From positions 1-64,000 of the forward strand of contig JABFQX010000010.1 of the NCBI GenBank assembly GCA_013141505.1: a stretch of 64,000 nt of DNA, in the 5' to 3' direction. The notes beneath the pieces were generated by a model. That model was not told where the DNA came from. It did not search any database and saw nothing but the letters and a program-made list of their open reading frames with translations. Both the position numbers and the translations under genes were made by a program. The first letter of the stretch is position 1; every line of letters begins with the position of its first letter. This DNA comes from Methyloglobulus sp. GTDB taxonomy: Bacteria > Pseudomonadota > Gammaproteobacteria > Methylococcales > Methylomonadaceae. This document shows positions 7,992 to 18,283 of this stretch, piece by piece.

Positions 7992-10900
7992 ATGACGAAG
8001 CGGCGAGAACAAAGAAAGCATGTTAGAGTTGAACATCCTGGTGGTGACGAAACACCCATCCGCTTTGAATTATTCAGCACTGAACGGCTCGAACAACATG
8101 CGGCAAGTTTGGCGCTAGCTCAGAAAATAAGTACTATTAAAGCAGGAAAGAAAGTGATTCCGCGGGTGCGCGAGAATTCCAGAGTTTTGCTTGCAGCCTA
8201 TAAAGCCGTTGCTAAGGCGGTGAACGAACAACATGCCATCACGCCCGCAGCGGAATGGCTTTTGGACAACTTTCATGTACTCGAAGAGCAGGTCAGCGAC
8301 ATTTATGGCGACTTGCCCGAAAGCTATTACCGGGAGCTTCCCAAGCTATCCGAAGGTGTGCTTACCGGTTATCCCCGTGTCTATGGCATTGCTTGGGCAT
8401 TAGTGGCCCATACCGATAGCCGCTTTGATTCAGAGATGTTAACTCTTTTCGTAAAGGCCTATCAAAGCGTAGACCCACTCACTCTTGGTGAACTTTGGGC
8501 GATACCCATTACGCTACGTGTATTATTGGTCGAAAATTTGCGCCGATTAGCCGTGCGCATCATGCGTTCACAAACTGGTCGAGAGCTTGCGGACACGTTT
8601 ATGGATCACATCGAACGTATTGCCGCTGAAAGCGATAAGCCAGAGCCTCCCGTTCTGGAAGCAGAACTACCTGCGCCACCACTGCGTCAGGCCTACGTAG
8701 TGCAGATTTTGCAACGTTTGCACGATCCACATCCAGGTGCCGTGGTTTCCCTGGACTTCCTTAATGAATGGTTACGCGAACAAGAACTCAGCCTCGATGA
8801 AATTGTGCAACGGGAACATGCCACCCAGATCGCCGGCAACCTGACTGTACGCAATATCATCACCAGTATGCGGGCTATTTCCGCATTTGATTGGCCGCAA
8901 TTCGTGGAAGACGTGAGCCTGGCGGATGCTTGTCTGCGCGTTCACGACGGCTACGCTGCGATGGATTTCCTGACCCGTGACCGTTACCGCCACGCGATTG
9001 AGGATCTCGCCAAGCGCTCACCACATTCGGAAGTCGAAATTGCCCGTAAAGTAATCGACAAAACGCAACTAAGTAAAGAACAACTAGGCAAAGAACAACC
9101 CGACACTAACGAACGTAAGCAAGAGCCGGGCTATTATTTGATCGGTGGCGGACGATATGCATTTGAACGGGAAGTCAATTTTAAACCTTCTATAAAGCAA
9201 AGGCTTCTGCGTATTTACATTGGCCGTGCGGGACTCGCATATATTGGTAGTATCCTGCTGTTGACAGTTGCCTTGCTTGCATTGCCTTTAAGTGCGAGCT
9301 TTGCCACAGGACTTAACGGTTTTGAGCTGTTCTTACTCACACTATTCGCCCTGTTTCCAGCGGCAGATATTGCCGTCGGTTTGGTGAACCGATTCATCAT
9401 TGCGGGTCTTCCGCCTAATCACCTGCCACGGTTAGCATTGAAGGATGGCGTGCCGGAGTCGCTAAGTACGTTCGTTGTTGTACCAACACTTTTTTTCAGC
9501 ATGGCAGGTGTAAAAGAACAGGTAGAGCAGATGGAAATCCGCTATCTATCGAATCCAGGTGAAAACGTGCGTTTTGCGTTGTTATCCGATTGGACAGATT
9601 CCGACCAGGAAACGATGCCGAACGATGACCGGTTATTGAGCGTAGCCACTGCCGGAGTAGCTGCACTCAATATCAAGTATGGTACCCAGCGCTTCTTTGT
9701 GTTCCACCGCAAACGCTTATGGAATCCCGGTGAAGGCAAATGGATGGGTTGGGAGCGTAAGCGCGGCAAGTTGCAAGAGTTTAACCGATTATTGCGTGGT
9801 GCTACTGATACCTCTTTTCTAGCGATTGATGGCAAGCCTGCTGTAGCGCCTGCCGGTGTCTGTTATGTCATTACGCTTGATGCTGACACCAAGTTGCCCA
9901 TGGGCGTGGTATCGCAATTAGTGGGTGTTGCTGCGCATCCGCTGAACCGTCCCGTGTTTGATCCAATCACACAGTGTGTTGTTGAGGGTTACGGCATCCT
10001 CCAGCCGCGCGTGACACCAACCCTGCCACATCGGCAGGAACAAACCCTATTTCATCAGATTTTTGCGGGTGCCTCCGGTACTGATGCTTACGCAAGTTCA
10101 GTATCCGAGCTGTATCAGGATTTGTTCGCCCTTGGCACTTATAGTGGCAAGGGCTTATATCATGTAGACAGTTTTGAAGCCGCTTTGGCAGGGCGCGTAC
10201 CGGACAATACCCAGCTGAGTCATGATTTATTCGAAAGCGTATACGCACGCTGTGCGTTAGTGAGTGACATCGAATTTTTTGAAGAATTTCCTTCCCACAC
10301 CCAGGTTGCAGCATTGCGGGAACACCGTTGGACCAGAGGAGATTGGCAATTATTACCCTGGATATTTGGGGTGCGTGGCAAAGGTATGCCATTAATCGGG
10401 CGATTCAAGATGCTCGATAATTTACGTCGTTCTCTCTCCGCCCCTGGCGCTTTCTTTGCCTTGGTTGCAACCTGGGCTATCCCCGATGCGCCACAGGCTA
10501 TCTTGATTGGCTTGGTGTTGACGGCATTGGCTTTTCCGGCGATCTTAGCGATTACTAGTAGCTTCACTTTACCTCGTCGAGGCATCTCATTGGGGACGCA
10601 TCTACGCACGGCAGCAGATAATGTGTTCTGGGCAATCAGCAACAGCTTGATGGCACTGACCTTACTTGCACAACACACTTGGTTGATGCTTGACGCCATT
10701 ATTAGCACATTAATACGTTTGTTCATTACTCGACGCCAATTGTTAAAGTGGGTTACGGCGTTACAAGCAAAAACAACATCAGGTCATGCAATCAAGCACC
10801 TCTTCCAGTCGTTGGGTCGCTCGTCTTCGGTCACCATTGGTGCGGCTGCTTTGGTGCTGCTGTTTAATCCGGCAGGAATCATAATTGCTGCACCATTTCT

Positions 10901-13900
10901 GCTATTGTGGTGGCTGGAACCCGTCGTATCCCGAATACTGAGTTTACCGCCCCGACTTGATCGTGCGGAAGCATTATTGCCAGCGGATAGCGTACAACTG
11001 CGCTTGATCGGTAGGCGTATCTGGTATTTTTTCACGACCTTCGTTACCGCAGAAGAACACTATTTGCCGCCGGATAATTTTCAGGAAGATCCGCAACCCA
11101 TTATCGCCCATCGTTCATCGCCTACCAATTTTGGACTTTATCTATTGTCGGTAGTGGCAGCACGGGATTTTGGTTGGCTTGGTTTGATCGATACTGTTGA
11201 GAGGCTCGAAGCCACCCTAGGTACATTAAATGCACTGCCGCGCTTACAAGGGCATTTTTATAACTGGTATGATACCCGCGATTTACATCTGCTAGAGCCT
11301 CGTTATGTATCAACCGTTGACAGTGGCAATCTGGCAGGGCATTTACTCACGTTGGCTCAGACTTGCCAAGAATTACTGCACAAACCGCTTGCGCTTTCTA
11401 ATGCGCTGACCGGACTTGCTGATACGCATCATTTGCTCATGGTTACGGTTATTGATATGGCTGATGACAAGCGGACACTTACCGTCACTCACAAAGAACT
11501 ACAAAAAAAATGCAGCATTCTCGGAGAACTTTTAAAAAACCATCCAGTTAAACCGGCTGATTGGAGTCATTTGTGGCGACAATTAACGAGCTGCGCTGAT
11601 ACATTGTTGGATCTTGCAAATACTTTTGCAATTGAATGTGGTGATACTGATGATAATGAAGTACTCGTTTGGGCTACATTACTACGGGACGATATCCGTT
11701 CTCATGGTCGCGATGTGGATAACCTGTTTCCTTGGATTTATTATACCGGACACCTAAACGCTGCTGTGGAATCGGCAATCCCATATCCTCATCTGGAGGT
11801 ACTGCAAAATCCACTCAGACTTGAAACTCACCTAAGTGATCTCTCTGAGAACTATGCAAATTACTTGGCAGATCACGAGGCATCTCCTGAAGGCATTTTT
11901 TTAACCGGCGATCAGGAAACATTGGCGATCACGTTAGGACGTGCCGGAGCGCAAGCCAACGCGCTCACTGAGCGCTTAAAAAGTATGGCTACACAATTCA
12001 GCGCCTTATTCCAGGAAATGGATTTCAACTTTCTTTACGACACTGAATGCCATCTGTTATCGCTTGGGTTTCGCGTTAACGAAGGTTCTCTTGATCCCAG
12101 CAATTATGATCTACTGGCTTCCGAGGCTCGGCTTTCCAGTTTGGTGGCAATTGCCAAGCGCGATGTACCCAGCACACATTGGTTTCATCTAGGTCGTCGC
12201 GTGACCCGTGCAGCGCATGGCACGGTGCTATTATCGTGGTCGGGATCAATGTTTGAATATCTGATGCCCTCGCTGGTAACTTTTACGCCCCGTTATAGCC
12301 TGATAGACCAAACCTGCCGACTGGTAGTAAAGCGTCAGATCGAATATGGAAAAGAACGTGGCGTGCCTTGGGGGGTTTCGGAATCGGCTTTCAATGGTCG
12401 TGACCTAAATTTCACTTACCAATATTCTGCATTTGGTGTACCTGGCCTAGGGATGAAGCGAGGACTCGGCGAAGAACTGGTGATTTCACCTTACTCTACC
12501 GCCTTGGCTGCAATGTATTTCCCTCATGCTGCCGTGGAGAACTTCGTAAGGTTGGAGAAGGAAGGTGCCTTGGGTCGTTACGGCTTTTTTGAAGCACTTG
12601 ACTTCAATCCGATCCGACTGGCAGAAGGTCAACGTGTCGCCATTGTAGGTTGCTACATGGCGCATCATCAAGGTATGTCGCTGGTGGCCATTGCTAATGT
12701 CGTGCATGACGGGGAAATGCGCCATCGTTTCCATCGCGTACCCTTAATCCAGGCAGCTGACTTATTGTTGCAAGAACGTATTCCAAGCGGTGCTGATAGT
12801 AGTAGTGTGCCGTTACTAGAAACTGTTCACGAAGTAAAAGAATCCGTGCATTCCACTATCAGGCGCTTACCTTCGCCGACTGCTTCAGTACCTGCCGCGC
12901 ACTTGCTGTCCAACGGTCGTTATGCGGTGATGATTACCGCCGCCGGATCTGGCTATAGTGCGTGGCGGAATCTAGCAGTGACTCGCTGGCGAGAAGATGT
13001 AACGCGGGATTCGTGGGGCAGCTATCTTTATTTACGCGATGTAATCAGTGGACAACTGTGGTCAGCTGGATACCAACCAACAACTGCTACCCCAGATCAT
13101 TATGAAGTGGTCTTTGCTGAAGACCGTGTAAGGATTACCCGTACCGACGGCCATATAGCAAGTACTCTAGAGATTGTCATCTCACCTGAAGACGATGCGG
13201 AAATCCGTCGCCTGAGTTTAACCAACAACGGGACGCGCGTTAGAGAAATCGAAGTGACTTCATACATGGAGATTGTGCTTGCTCCCATGCCGGCCGACAT
13301 AGCACATCCGGCTTTTTCCAATCTATTCGTGCAAACCGAGTATCTGCCCCAGTCACATGGGCTGATAGCCCAGCGGCGGCAGCGTTCAGAGAACGACCCA
13401 AAAATATGGATAGCCCACGTATTGGCTGGGCCAAAAACTGGCGACGGCTTGCAATACGAAACAGATCGGGCTCGCTTCGTCGGGCGTGGACAAACGTTAC
13501 GGGAACCGATTGCGTTGATGGATGGTCGCCCACTGACCAATACCGTGGGCAATGTCCTCGATCCGATCTTCAGTTTGCGTACACGGGTGAGTATTGCCCC
13601 AGGTGCTACTGAGCACCTTACTTTCACCACCTTAGTTGCCACTACACGCCCATTGGTAGCGGAGCTGGCCGATAAATACCACAATCTGACGACCTGGGAT
13701 CGCGTGACCGCCCTGGCATGGACGCACGCGCATGTGCAATTAAGGCATCTGCGTATCCAACCGGGCGAGGCGCAGTTGTTTCAGGATCTCGCTAGCCGCT
13801 TACTGTATGCCGATCCTTGGTTGCGGCCATCCAGTAAGTTAATGCAAATGAACAACTTGAACGTCACCGGGCTTTGGCGACGTGGTATTTCAGGTGATAG

Positions 13901-16733
13901 ACCAATCGTATTACTGCGGATAACGGAGCCGGAAGACCGGTCGATTGTCGAACAATTGCTGCGCGCCCATGAATACTGGCGCATGAAAGGCCTTGCCGTT
14001 GATTTGGTGATACTGAACGAAAAAGAATTATCTTACGCTGGAGACTTGCAGACATTACTGGAAGGCATGGTACGTGAAAATCAGGCGCTTTCAGCCCATC
14101 AAGAACATGCTGATCACGGTGCTATTTATGTTTTGCGAGCTGACCAGCTATCGACAGAAGAACGGTTGCTATTGCAAGCCTCCGCACGAGTGGTATTGAT
14201 CAGCAAGCGGGGGACATTGACCGAACAACTGTTACGGCATCCACGGCCAACTGCTGCTTTCGTTGTTCCGAAAGCCTTGCCTGCCGCCAAAGCCGATTTA
14301 TCACAATTGGAAACGCCTCCACTTGAACTGTTTAACGGACTAGGTGGATTTGGTGATGACGGTCGCGAATATGTGATCGTGCTAAACAACAGCCTATGGA
14401 CACCGACACCTTGGATTAATGTGATCGCCAACGCTGAATTTGGGTTTATCGTTTCTGAATCCGGCAGTGGCTGCACCTGGAGTGGTAACAGCCGAGAAAA
14501 CCAGTTGACACCCTGGTCGAATGATCCGGTCAGTGACACGCCCGGAGAAGTCTTTTATATACGTGATGATGAGACCAACGAATTATGGACACCGACAGCG
14601 TTGCCGATCCGTATAGAAAATGCGAGTTACATCATTCGACACGGACAAGGCTATAGCCGTTTTGAACATGCCTCACATGGTATTCATAGCGAGCTGTTGC
14701 AATTTGTTAGCCCAGACGATCCAGTCAAAATTTCGGTTTTAACTTTGACCAATAGTTCTGGACGCCTCCGTAAGCTTACGGTTGCAGCCTATGTAGAATG
14801 GGTACTCGGCGCTTCACGCAGTGTTACCGGGACACACATTCTCACCGAACGAGATGAGGATACGGGTGCGCTGTTCGCTCATAACCCATGGGATGTGGAA
14901 TTCGGTCAACGCATTGCCTTCGCTGATCTAAATGGTGAACAGACCGCATGGACGGCAAATCGATCTGAATTCATTGGTCGCAACGGCAGCTTGGATGCAC
15001 CGTTAGGCTTGTTGGGTCGCAAAGGGCTGAAAGGCCGCGTTGGTGCTGGGCTAGACCCATGTGCAGCATTAAAGACGGCGATAGAGCTTGAACCTAATGG
15101 GAGCATCGAAATTGTCTTTTTATTGGGACAAGGTAATGACCGCATCCATGCCCGAGAATTAATTCAGCGTTTCCGCGCAACCGAGGTGGCAACAACGTTT
15201 ACTCTAGTTAAACAATCCTGGGAAAAAATACTGGGCAAAGTTCAGGTGAAAACACCTGATAGGGAATTAGACCTGTTGTTGAACGGTTGGTTGCTGTATC
15301 AAACCCTAAGTTGCCGCATGTGGGCTAGGGCTGGGTTTTATCAAGTGGGTGGCGCATTCGGATTTCGGGATCAATTGCAAGACAGCATGGCGCTAACCGT
15401 AGCCAGACCCGACCTGACTCGCGCCCACCTCCTGCGTGCTGCGGGAAGGCAATTTGGCGAGGGTGATGTGCAACATTGGTGGCATCCTCCCACCGGGCGC
15501 GGCGTGCGTACGCGGTTTTCCGACGACCGTATCTGGTTACCTTATGTGGTGGCACACTACCTCAAGGTAAGTGGTGATATTAAAGTGCTTAATGAGCAGG
15601 TGGCGTTTCTGGAAGGTGCAGCACTGGAAGCAGGACAGGATGATGCTTATTACCAGCCAACGCAATCCGGCCTACAAGTGAGCCTCTTTGAACACTGCGC
15701 CCGTGCGCTTGACCTGAGTTTGTCCGTAGGCGTACACGGCCTGCCGTTGATGGGCAGCGGCGACTGGAACGACGGCATGAACCGGGTTGGTAATCAGGGT
15801 AAGGGCGAGAGCGTTTGGCTGGCATGGTTTCTTATCGCAACGCTCACAGAATTTGCCAAGGTAGCAGAAACCAGGGGGGATATTGAACATGCCACTTGCT
15901 GGCGCACCCATGTTGCCCAACTGAAAACTGCCGTGGAAGCAGAAGCATGGGATGGGGCTTGGTATCGACGCGCTTATTTCGATGACGGCACACCGCTAGG
16001 TTCTGCCATTAATGCTGAATGCCGTATTGATTCAATTGCACAGAGCTGGGGAGTGATTTCCGGCGCTGCCGATAGCGAACGCGCACAGCGAGCCATGAAC
16101 TCGGTTCGTGAATACCTGGTTCGACACGGCGATGGACTGTTATTGTTGTTCACGCCGCCTTTCGACAAAACTGAACATGATCCTGGATATATCAAGAGTT
16201 ACCCCCCAGGTGTGAGGGAGAACGGCGGGCAATATACCCATGCGGCAATATGGTCGGTTATCGCTTATGCTATGCTCGGTGAAGGCGATCAGGCGGCGGA
16301 ATTGCTACGCATGCTTAATCCCATCAACCGCACGACCACCCGCACTGGCGTTTATGCCTATAAGGTTGAACCCTATGTACTGGCGGCAGACATCTATGCC
16401 GAAGCACCACATACCCGACGTGGTGGATGGACTTGGTATACAGGTGCCTCTGGGTGGTATTACCGTACCGGACTGGAATGGATCTTAGGGCTACAGGTGC
16501 AAGCCGATAAATTGATTTTTAATCCCTGTATCCCCAAAGCTTGGCGCAGTTATAATATTATCTATCAGTACGAAACTAGCCGTTATGACATCACGATTGA
16601 AAACCCGCAAGGCGTGTCTCGCGGTATTTCTCTAATAGAACTGGACGGAGTACGGCAATTAGACGGCAATAGCATTTCCTTGCAAGATGATGGGCAACCG
16701 CATCAAGTACGGGTGATGCTGGGGAATAAATAG
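7992..16733 (+). CDS. ndvB: Cyclic beta-1,2-glucan synthase (NdvB/ChvB-type)
   Basis: A single frame of about 2913 residues, the size of this family. I use the ATG at 7992, with GGAG 8 nt upstream, rather than a TTG at 7971. Order: soluble N-terminus (1-400); membrane helices about 410-460; glycosyltransferase 84 domain with TLDADTKLP near 627 and HRWTRGDWQLLPW near 776; more membrane helices about 815-975; glycoamylase-like domain with GVSESAFN and GLGEELVISPYS about 1430-1570; two GH94-type beta-sandwich segments; and a C-terminal GH94 phosphorylase domain with GSGDWNDGMNRVG near 2590 carrying the catalytic Asp. The enzyme makes cyclic osmoregulated periplasmic glucan from UDP-glucose. No exporter (NdvA/ChvA) is next to it. 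Its place among osmotic and envelope stress genes fits an osmoprotective role. Confidence 0.93.
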   Translation: MTKRREQRKHVRVEHPGGDETPIRFELFSTERLEQHAASLALAQKISTIKAGKKVIPRVRENSRVLLAAYKAVAKAVNEQHAITPAAEWLLDNFHVLEEQVSDIYGDLPESYYRELPKLSEGVLTGYPRVYGIAWALVAHTDSRFDSEMLTLFVKAYQSVDPLTLGELWAIPITLRVLLVENLRRLAVRIMRSQTGRELADTFMDHIERIAAESDKPEPPVLEAELPAPPLRQAYVVQILQRLHDPHPGAVVSLDFLNEWLREQELSLDEIVQREHATQIAGNLTVRNIITSMRAISAFDWPQFVEDVSLADACLRVHDGYAAMDFLTRDRYRHAIEDLAKRSPHSEVEIARKVIDKTQLSKEQLGKEQPDTNERKQEPGYYLIGGGRYAFEREVNFKPSIKQRLLRIYIGRAGLAYIGSILLLTVALLALPLSASFATGLNGFELFLLTLFALFPAADIAVGLVNRFIIAGLPPNHLPRLALKDGVPESLSTFVVVPTLFFSMAGVKEQVEQMEIRYLSNPGENVRFALLSDWTDSDQETMPNDDRLLSVATAGVAALNIKYGTQRFFVFHRKRLWNPGEGKWMGWERKRGKLQEFNRLLRGATDTSFLAIDGKPAVAPAGVCYVITLDADTKLPMGVVSQLVGVAAHPLNRPVFDPITQCVVEGYGILQPRVTPTLPHRQEQTLFHQIFAGASGTDAYASSVSELYQDLFALGTYSGKGLYHVDSFEAALAGRVPDNTQLSHDLFESVYARCALVSDIEFFEEFPSHTQVAALREHRWTRGDWQLLPWIFGVRGKGMPLIGRFKMLDNLRRSLSAPGAFFALVATWAIPDAPQAILIGLVLTALAFPAILAITSSFTLPRRGISLGTHLRTAADNVFWAISNSLMALTLLAQHTWLMLDAIISTLIRLFITRRQLLKWVTALQAKTTSGHAIKHLFQSLGRSSSVTIGAAALVLLFNPAGIIIAAPFLLLWWLEPVVSRILSLPPRLDRAEALLPADSVQLRLIGRRIWYFFTTFVTAEEHYLPPDNFQEDPQPIIAHRSSPTNFGLYLLSVVAARDFGWLGLIDTVERLEATLGTLNALPRLQGHFYNWYDTRDLHLLEPRYVSTVDSGNLAGHLLTLAQTCQELLHKPLALSNALTGLADTHHLLMVTVIDMADDKRTLTVTHKELQKKCSILGELLKNHPVKPADWSHLWRQLTSCADTLLDLANTFAIECGDTDDNEVLVWATLLRDDIRSHGRDVDNLFPWIYYTGHLNAAVESAIPYPHLEVLQNPLRLETHLSDLSENYANYLADHEASPEGIFLTGDQETLAITLGRAGAQANALTERLKSMATQFSALFQEMDFNFLYDTECHLLSLGFRVNEGSLDPSNYDLLASEARLSSLVAIAKRDVPSTHWFHLGRRVTRAAHGTVLLSWSGSMFEYLMPSLVTFTPRYSLIDQTCRLVVKRQIEYGKERGVPWGVSESAFNGRDLNFTYQYSAFGVPGLGMKRGLGEELVISPYSTALAAMYFPHAAVENFVRLEKEGALGRYGFFEALDFNPIRLAEGQRVAIVGCYMAHHQGMSLVAIANVVHDGEMRHRFHRVPLIQAADLLLQERIPSGADSSSVPLLETVHEVKESVHSTIRRLPSPTASVPAAHLLSNGRYAVMITAAGSGYSAWRNLAVTRWREDVTRDSWGSYLYLRDVISGQLWSAGYQPTTATPDHYEVVFAEDRVRITRTDGHIASTLEIVISPEDDAEIRRLSLTNNGTRVREIEVTSYMEIVLAPMPADIAHPAFSNLFVQTEYLPQSHGLIAQRRQRSENDPKIWIAHVLAGPKTGDGLQYETDRARFVGRGQTLREPIALMDGRPLTNTVGNVLDPIFSLRTRVSIAPGATEHLTFTTLVATTRPLVAELADKYHNLTTWDRVTALAWTHAHVQLRHLRIQPGEAQLFQDLASRLLYADPWLRPSSKLMQMNNLNVTGLWRRGISGDRPIVLLRITEPEDRSIVEQLLRAHEYWRMKGLAVDLVILNEKELSYAGDLQTLLEGMVRENQALSAHQEHADHGAIYVLRADQLSTEERLLLQASARVVLISKRGTLTEQLLRHPRPTAAFVVPKALPAAKADLSQLETPPLELFNGLGGFGDDGREYVIVLNNSLWTPTPWINVIANAEFGFIVSESGSGCTWSGNSRENQLTPWSNDPVSDTPGEVFYIRDDETNELWTPTALPIRIENASYIIRHGQGYSRFEHASHGIHSELLQFVSPDDPVKISVLTLTNSSGRLRKLTVAAYVEWVLGASRSVTGTHILTERDEDTGALFAHNPWDVEFGQRIAFADLNGEQTAWTANRSEFIGRNGSLDAPLGLLGRKGLKGRVGAGLDPCAALKTAIELEPNGSIEIVFLLGQGNDRIHARELIQRFRATEVATTFTLVKQSWEKILGKVQVKTPDRELDLLLNGWLLYQTLSCRMWARAGFYQVGGAFGFRDQLQDSMALTVARPDLTRAHLLRAAGRQFGEGDVQHWWHPPTGRGVRTRFSDDRIWLPYVVAHYLKVSGDIKVLNEQVAFLEGAALEAGQDDAYYQPTQSGLQVSLFEHCARALDLSLSVGVHGLPLMGSGDWNDGMNRVGNQGKGESVWLAWFLIATLTEFAKVAETRGDIEHATCWRTHVAQLKTAVEAEAWDGAWYRRAYFDDGTPLGSAINAECRIDSIAQSWGVISGAADSERAQRAMNSVREYLVRHGDGLLLLFTPPFDKTEHDPGYIKSYPPGVRENGGQYTHAAIWSVIAYAMLGEGDQAAELLRMLNPINRTTTRTGVYAYKVEPYVLAADIYAEAPHTRRGGWTWYTGASGWYYRTGLEWILGLQVQADKLIFNPCIPKAWRSYNIIYQYETSRYDITIENPQGVSRGISLIELDGVRQLDGNSISLQDDGQPHQVRVMLGNK

Positions 16734-16851
16734 TTAATTCTTGATTTTGAGCCAACTAAGATGACATTTATTTGCGAATATGTCGTCGTAAGATAGGTTA
16801 GCGTAACCCAACATTTATGGCTTTAATACGACGAGATTGAAATATATCTAT

Positions 16852-17289
16852 ATGATCACAGAACTACCTGTTACCACGATTGCCCATGCCATTCAGCTTG
16901 CTGTGGCACCAGTGTTTTTACTGACTGGAGTTGCCGGTATTTTATCGGTATTGACCAACCGTTTAGGTCGCATTATTGATAGATCGAGATTTTTGGAGGA
17001 CAAATCATTGCCGATTGATGAAACCCATAAAGCTATTCATGTTGAATTAAGATCCTTGAAACAACGCGCTCGCCTTATTCATTTGGCGATTGGTCTGTGC
17101 ACGACCAGTTTGCTATTGATATGTTCCGTGGTTGCGGTATTGTTTTTAGGTTCATTTATTACGCTTAACATGGGGGTGGTGATAGCCTCGTTATTTGTTA
17201 CCGCCATGCTGTGCTTGATTGCTGCGCTGCTCAATTTTATTGGTGAGATTTATCTGGCAACCGTACATGTCCGTGGTAGCTCGATGTAA
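16852..17289 (+). CDS. DUF2721 family membrane protein
   Basis: A 145-residue membrane protein. I start at the ATG at 16852 (MITELPVTTIAHAIQLAV), which matches the start of the paralogue at 44342. Membrane segments lie at about 14-34, 82-105 and 110-132, and a basic loop contains NRLGRIIDRSR. This is the DUF2721 family, of unknown function. The two copies in this window are highly similar across the whole length, pointing to a fairly recent duplication. Confidence 0.88.
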   Translation: MITELPVTTIAHAIQLAVAPVFLLTGVAGILSVLTNRLGRIIDRSRFLEDKSLPIDETHKAIHVELRSLKQRARLIHLAIGLCTTSLLLICSVVAVLFLGSFITLNMGVVIASLFVTAMLCLIAALLNFIGEIYLATVHVRGSSM

Positions 17290-17327
17290 ATTTTTTATCG
17301 TTCCCACGCCGGAGCGACACTGCCATT

Positions 17328-17424
17328 AAGTTAAGGATTTTTCCGTTCGCCCTGAGCTTGTCGAAGGGTGAATGGAAAAATCCGAAGCCTACAGTTAAGC
17401 CGTCCATGCTTCGACAAGCTCAGC
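17328..17424. repeat. 97-bp REP-like repeat, copy 1
   Basis: This segment, from AAGTTAAGGATTTTTCCG to CTTCGACAAGCTCAGC, is repeated at 22274-22370 in the same orientation with only about two differences. It contains the inverted pair GATTTTTCCGTTCGCCC / GGGTGAATGGAAAAATC and the common REP core CTTCGACAAGCTC. Copies 1 and 2 bracket the kinase / response-regulator pair. Confidence 0.85.
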
Positions 17425-17434
17425 ACGAACGAGC

Positions 17435-18283
17435 CTACCTATTCCCCGACGATCCCCCATTGGGTCGCATCGTTTCGGTCACATCCTTGCCTATCCCACG
17501 GTAGCCGGTAAAGCGGCCAGCGTCGAAAGTGGGTTCACCACTCACCATTAAATATTGCTTCGAGCCATCGGGCGTAGTTCGACCGTAAACAAAATCCAGG
17601 AAAGGTCGCCGAGCGGCCAGGTTAGCCTCAAGTATTTCCCGCTCGTTCTTATTCCAGACTACACCTTGGCCATCACTTGTATTATCCTCCGTTTCAATGA
17701 CCAAAATACCCAGCATTTCGGCTACGGGGCCGAAAACATTGGTAAAGTTCCCGTCCTTGTCCTGCTCCCAATACCAATCGGACGACAGTTCCGTAAAGCG
17801 GCGAAAACGTGTTTCACTTTCACGCAGTTCGGCAGTCCGTTCCAGCACCGTTTGTTCCAGTATTTGGTTGTGTTGCACGAGTTTTTTGTAAAGCAGCCTG
17901 ACTTCCAGCATATTATGGATGCGCGTTTGCACTTCCACCAGATCAAAAGGTTTGGCTACGAAGTCTTTCGCACCCGACGCAAGTGCTTGCAGCTTGTGGC
18001 TTGGTTGTGCAGTAATCACAAGTACCGGAAGGTAGTCATCTATTTCTATTTCTTTAAGGCTTTCCATTACCTGAAAGCCATCCATTTTAGGCATTTGCAA
18101 ATCGAGCAGGATCAGGTCGTAGCGGTTTTTACGGTATAGCTCACAGACTGCATAAGGATCATTTGTTGATGTGATGCAGGTGTAGCCAGCAGTTTGCAGG
18201 ATTTCTTCAAGCAGAAGTACGTTGGATTGTTGGTCGTCAACGATCAGGATGCTGGCGTTAAGGATTTCTTGTTTGCTAATCAT
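17435..18283 (-). CDS. Response regulator with C-terminal PAS domain
   Basis: A 282-residue protein. Residues about 12-128 are a receiver domain (ASILIVDDQQSN; phospho-acceptor Asp in LILLDLQMPKMDG; ITAQ; the conserved Lys in VAKPFD). A linking helix (135-160) leads to a PAS domain (about 160-272, RFTELSSDWYWEQDKDG to GYRGIGKDVTE). Such proteins normally continue into GGDEF, EAL or kinase domains. Here the frame ends at VTETMRPNGGSSGNR right beside the REP-like repeat, so the output domain may have been lost. Its start overlaps the stop of the hybrid kinase by 8 nt, so the two are coupled and probably form one phosphorelay. Confidence 0.85.
   Translation of the reverse strand: MISKQEILNASILIVDDQQSNVLLLEEILQTAGYTCITSTNDPYAVCELYRKNRYDLILLDLQMPKMDGFQVMESLKEIEIDDYLPVLVITAQPSHKLQALASGAKDFVAKPFDLVEVQTRIHNMLEVRLLYKKLVQHNQILEQTVLERTAELRESETRFRRFTELSSDWYWEQDKDGNFTNVFGPVAEMLGILVIETEDNTSDGQGVVWNKNEREILEANLAARRPFLDFVYGRTTPDGSKQYLMVSGEPTFDAGRFTGYRGIGKDVTETMRPNGGSSGNR

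Noticed and set aside
13100-13684. A 194-codon open frame antisense to the glucan synthase gene
   Set aside because: It lies fully inside a strongly supported gene, has basic, Ser/Arg-rich shadow composition and no ribosome site or family match.
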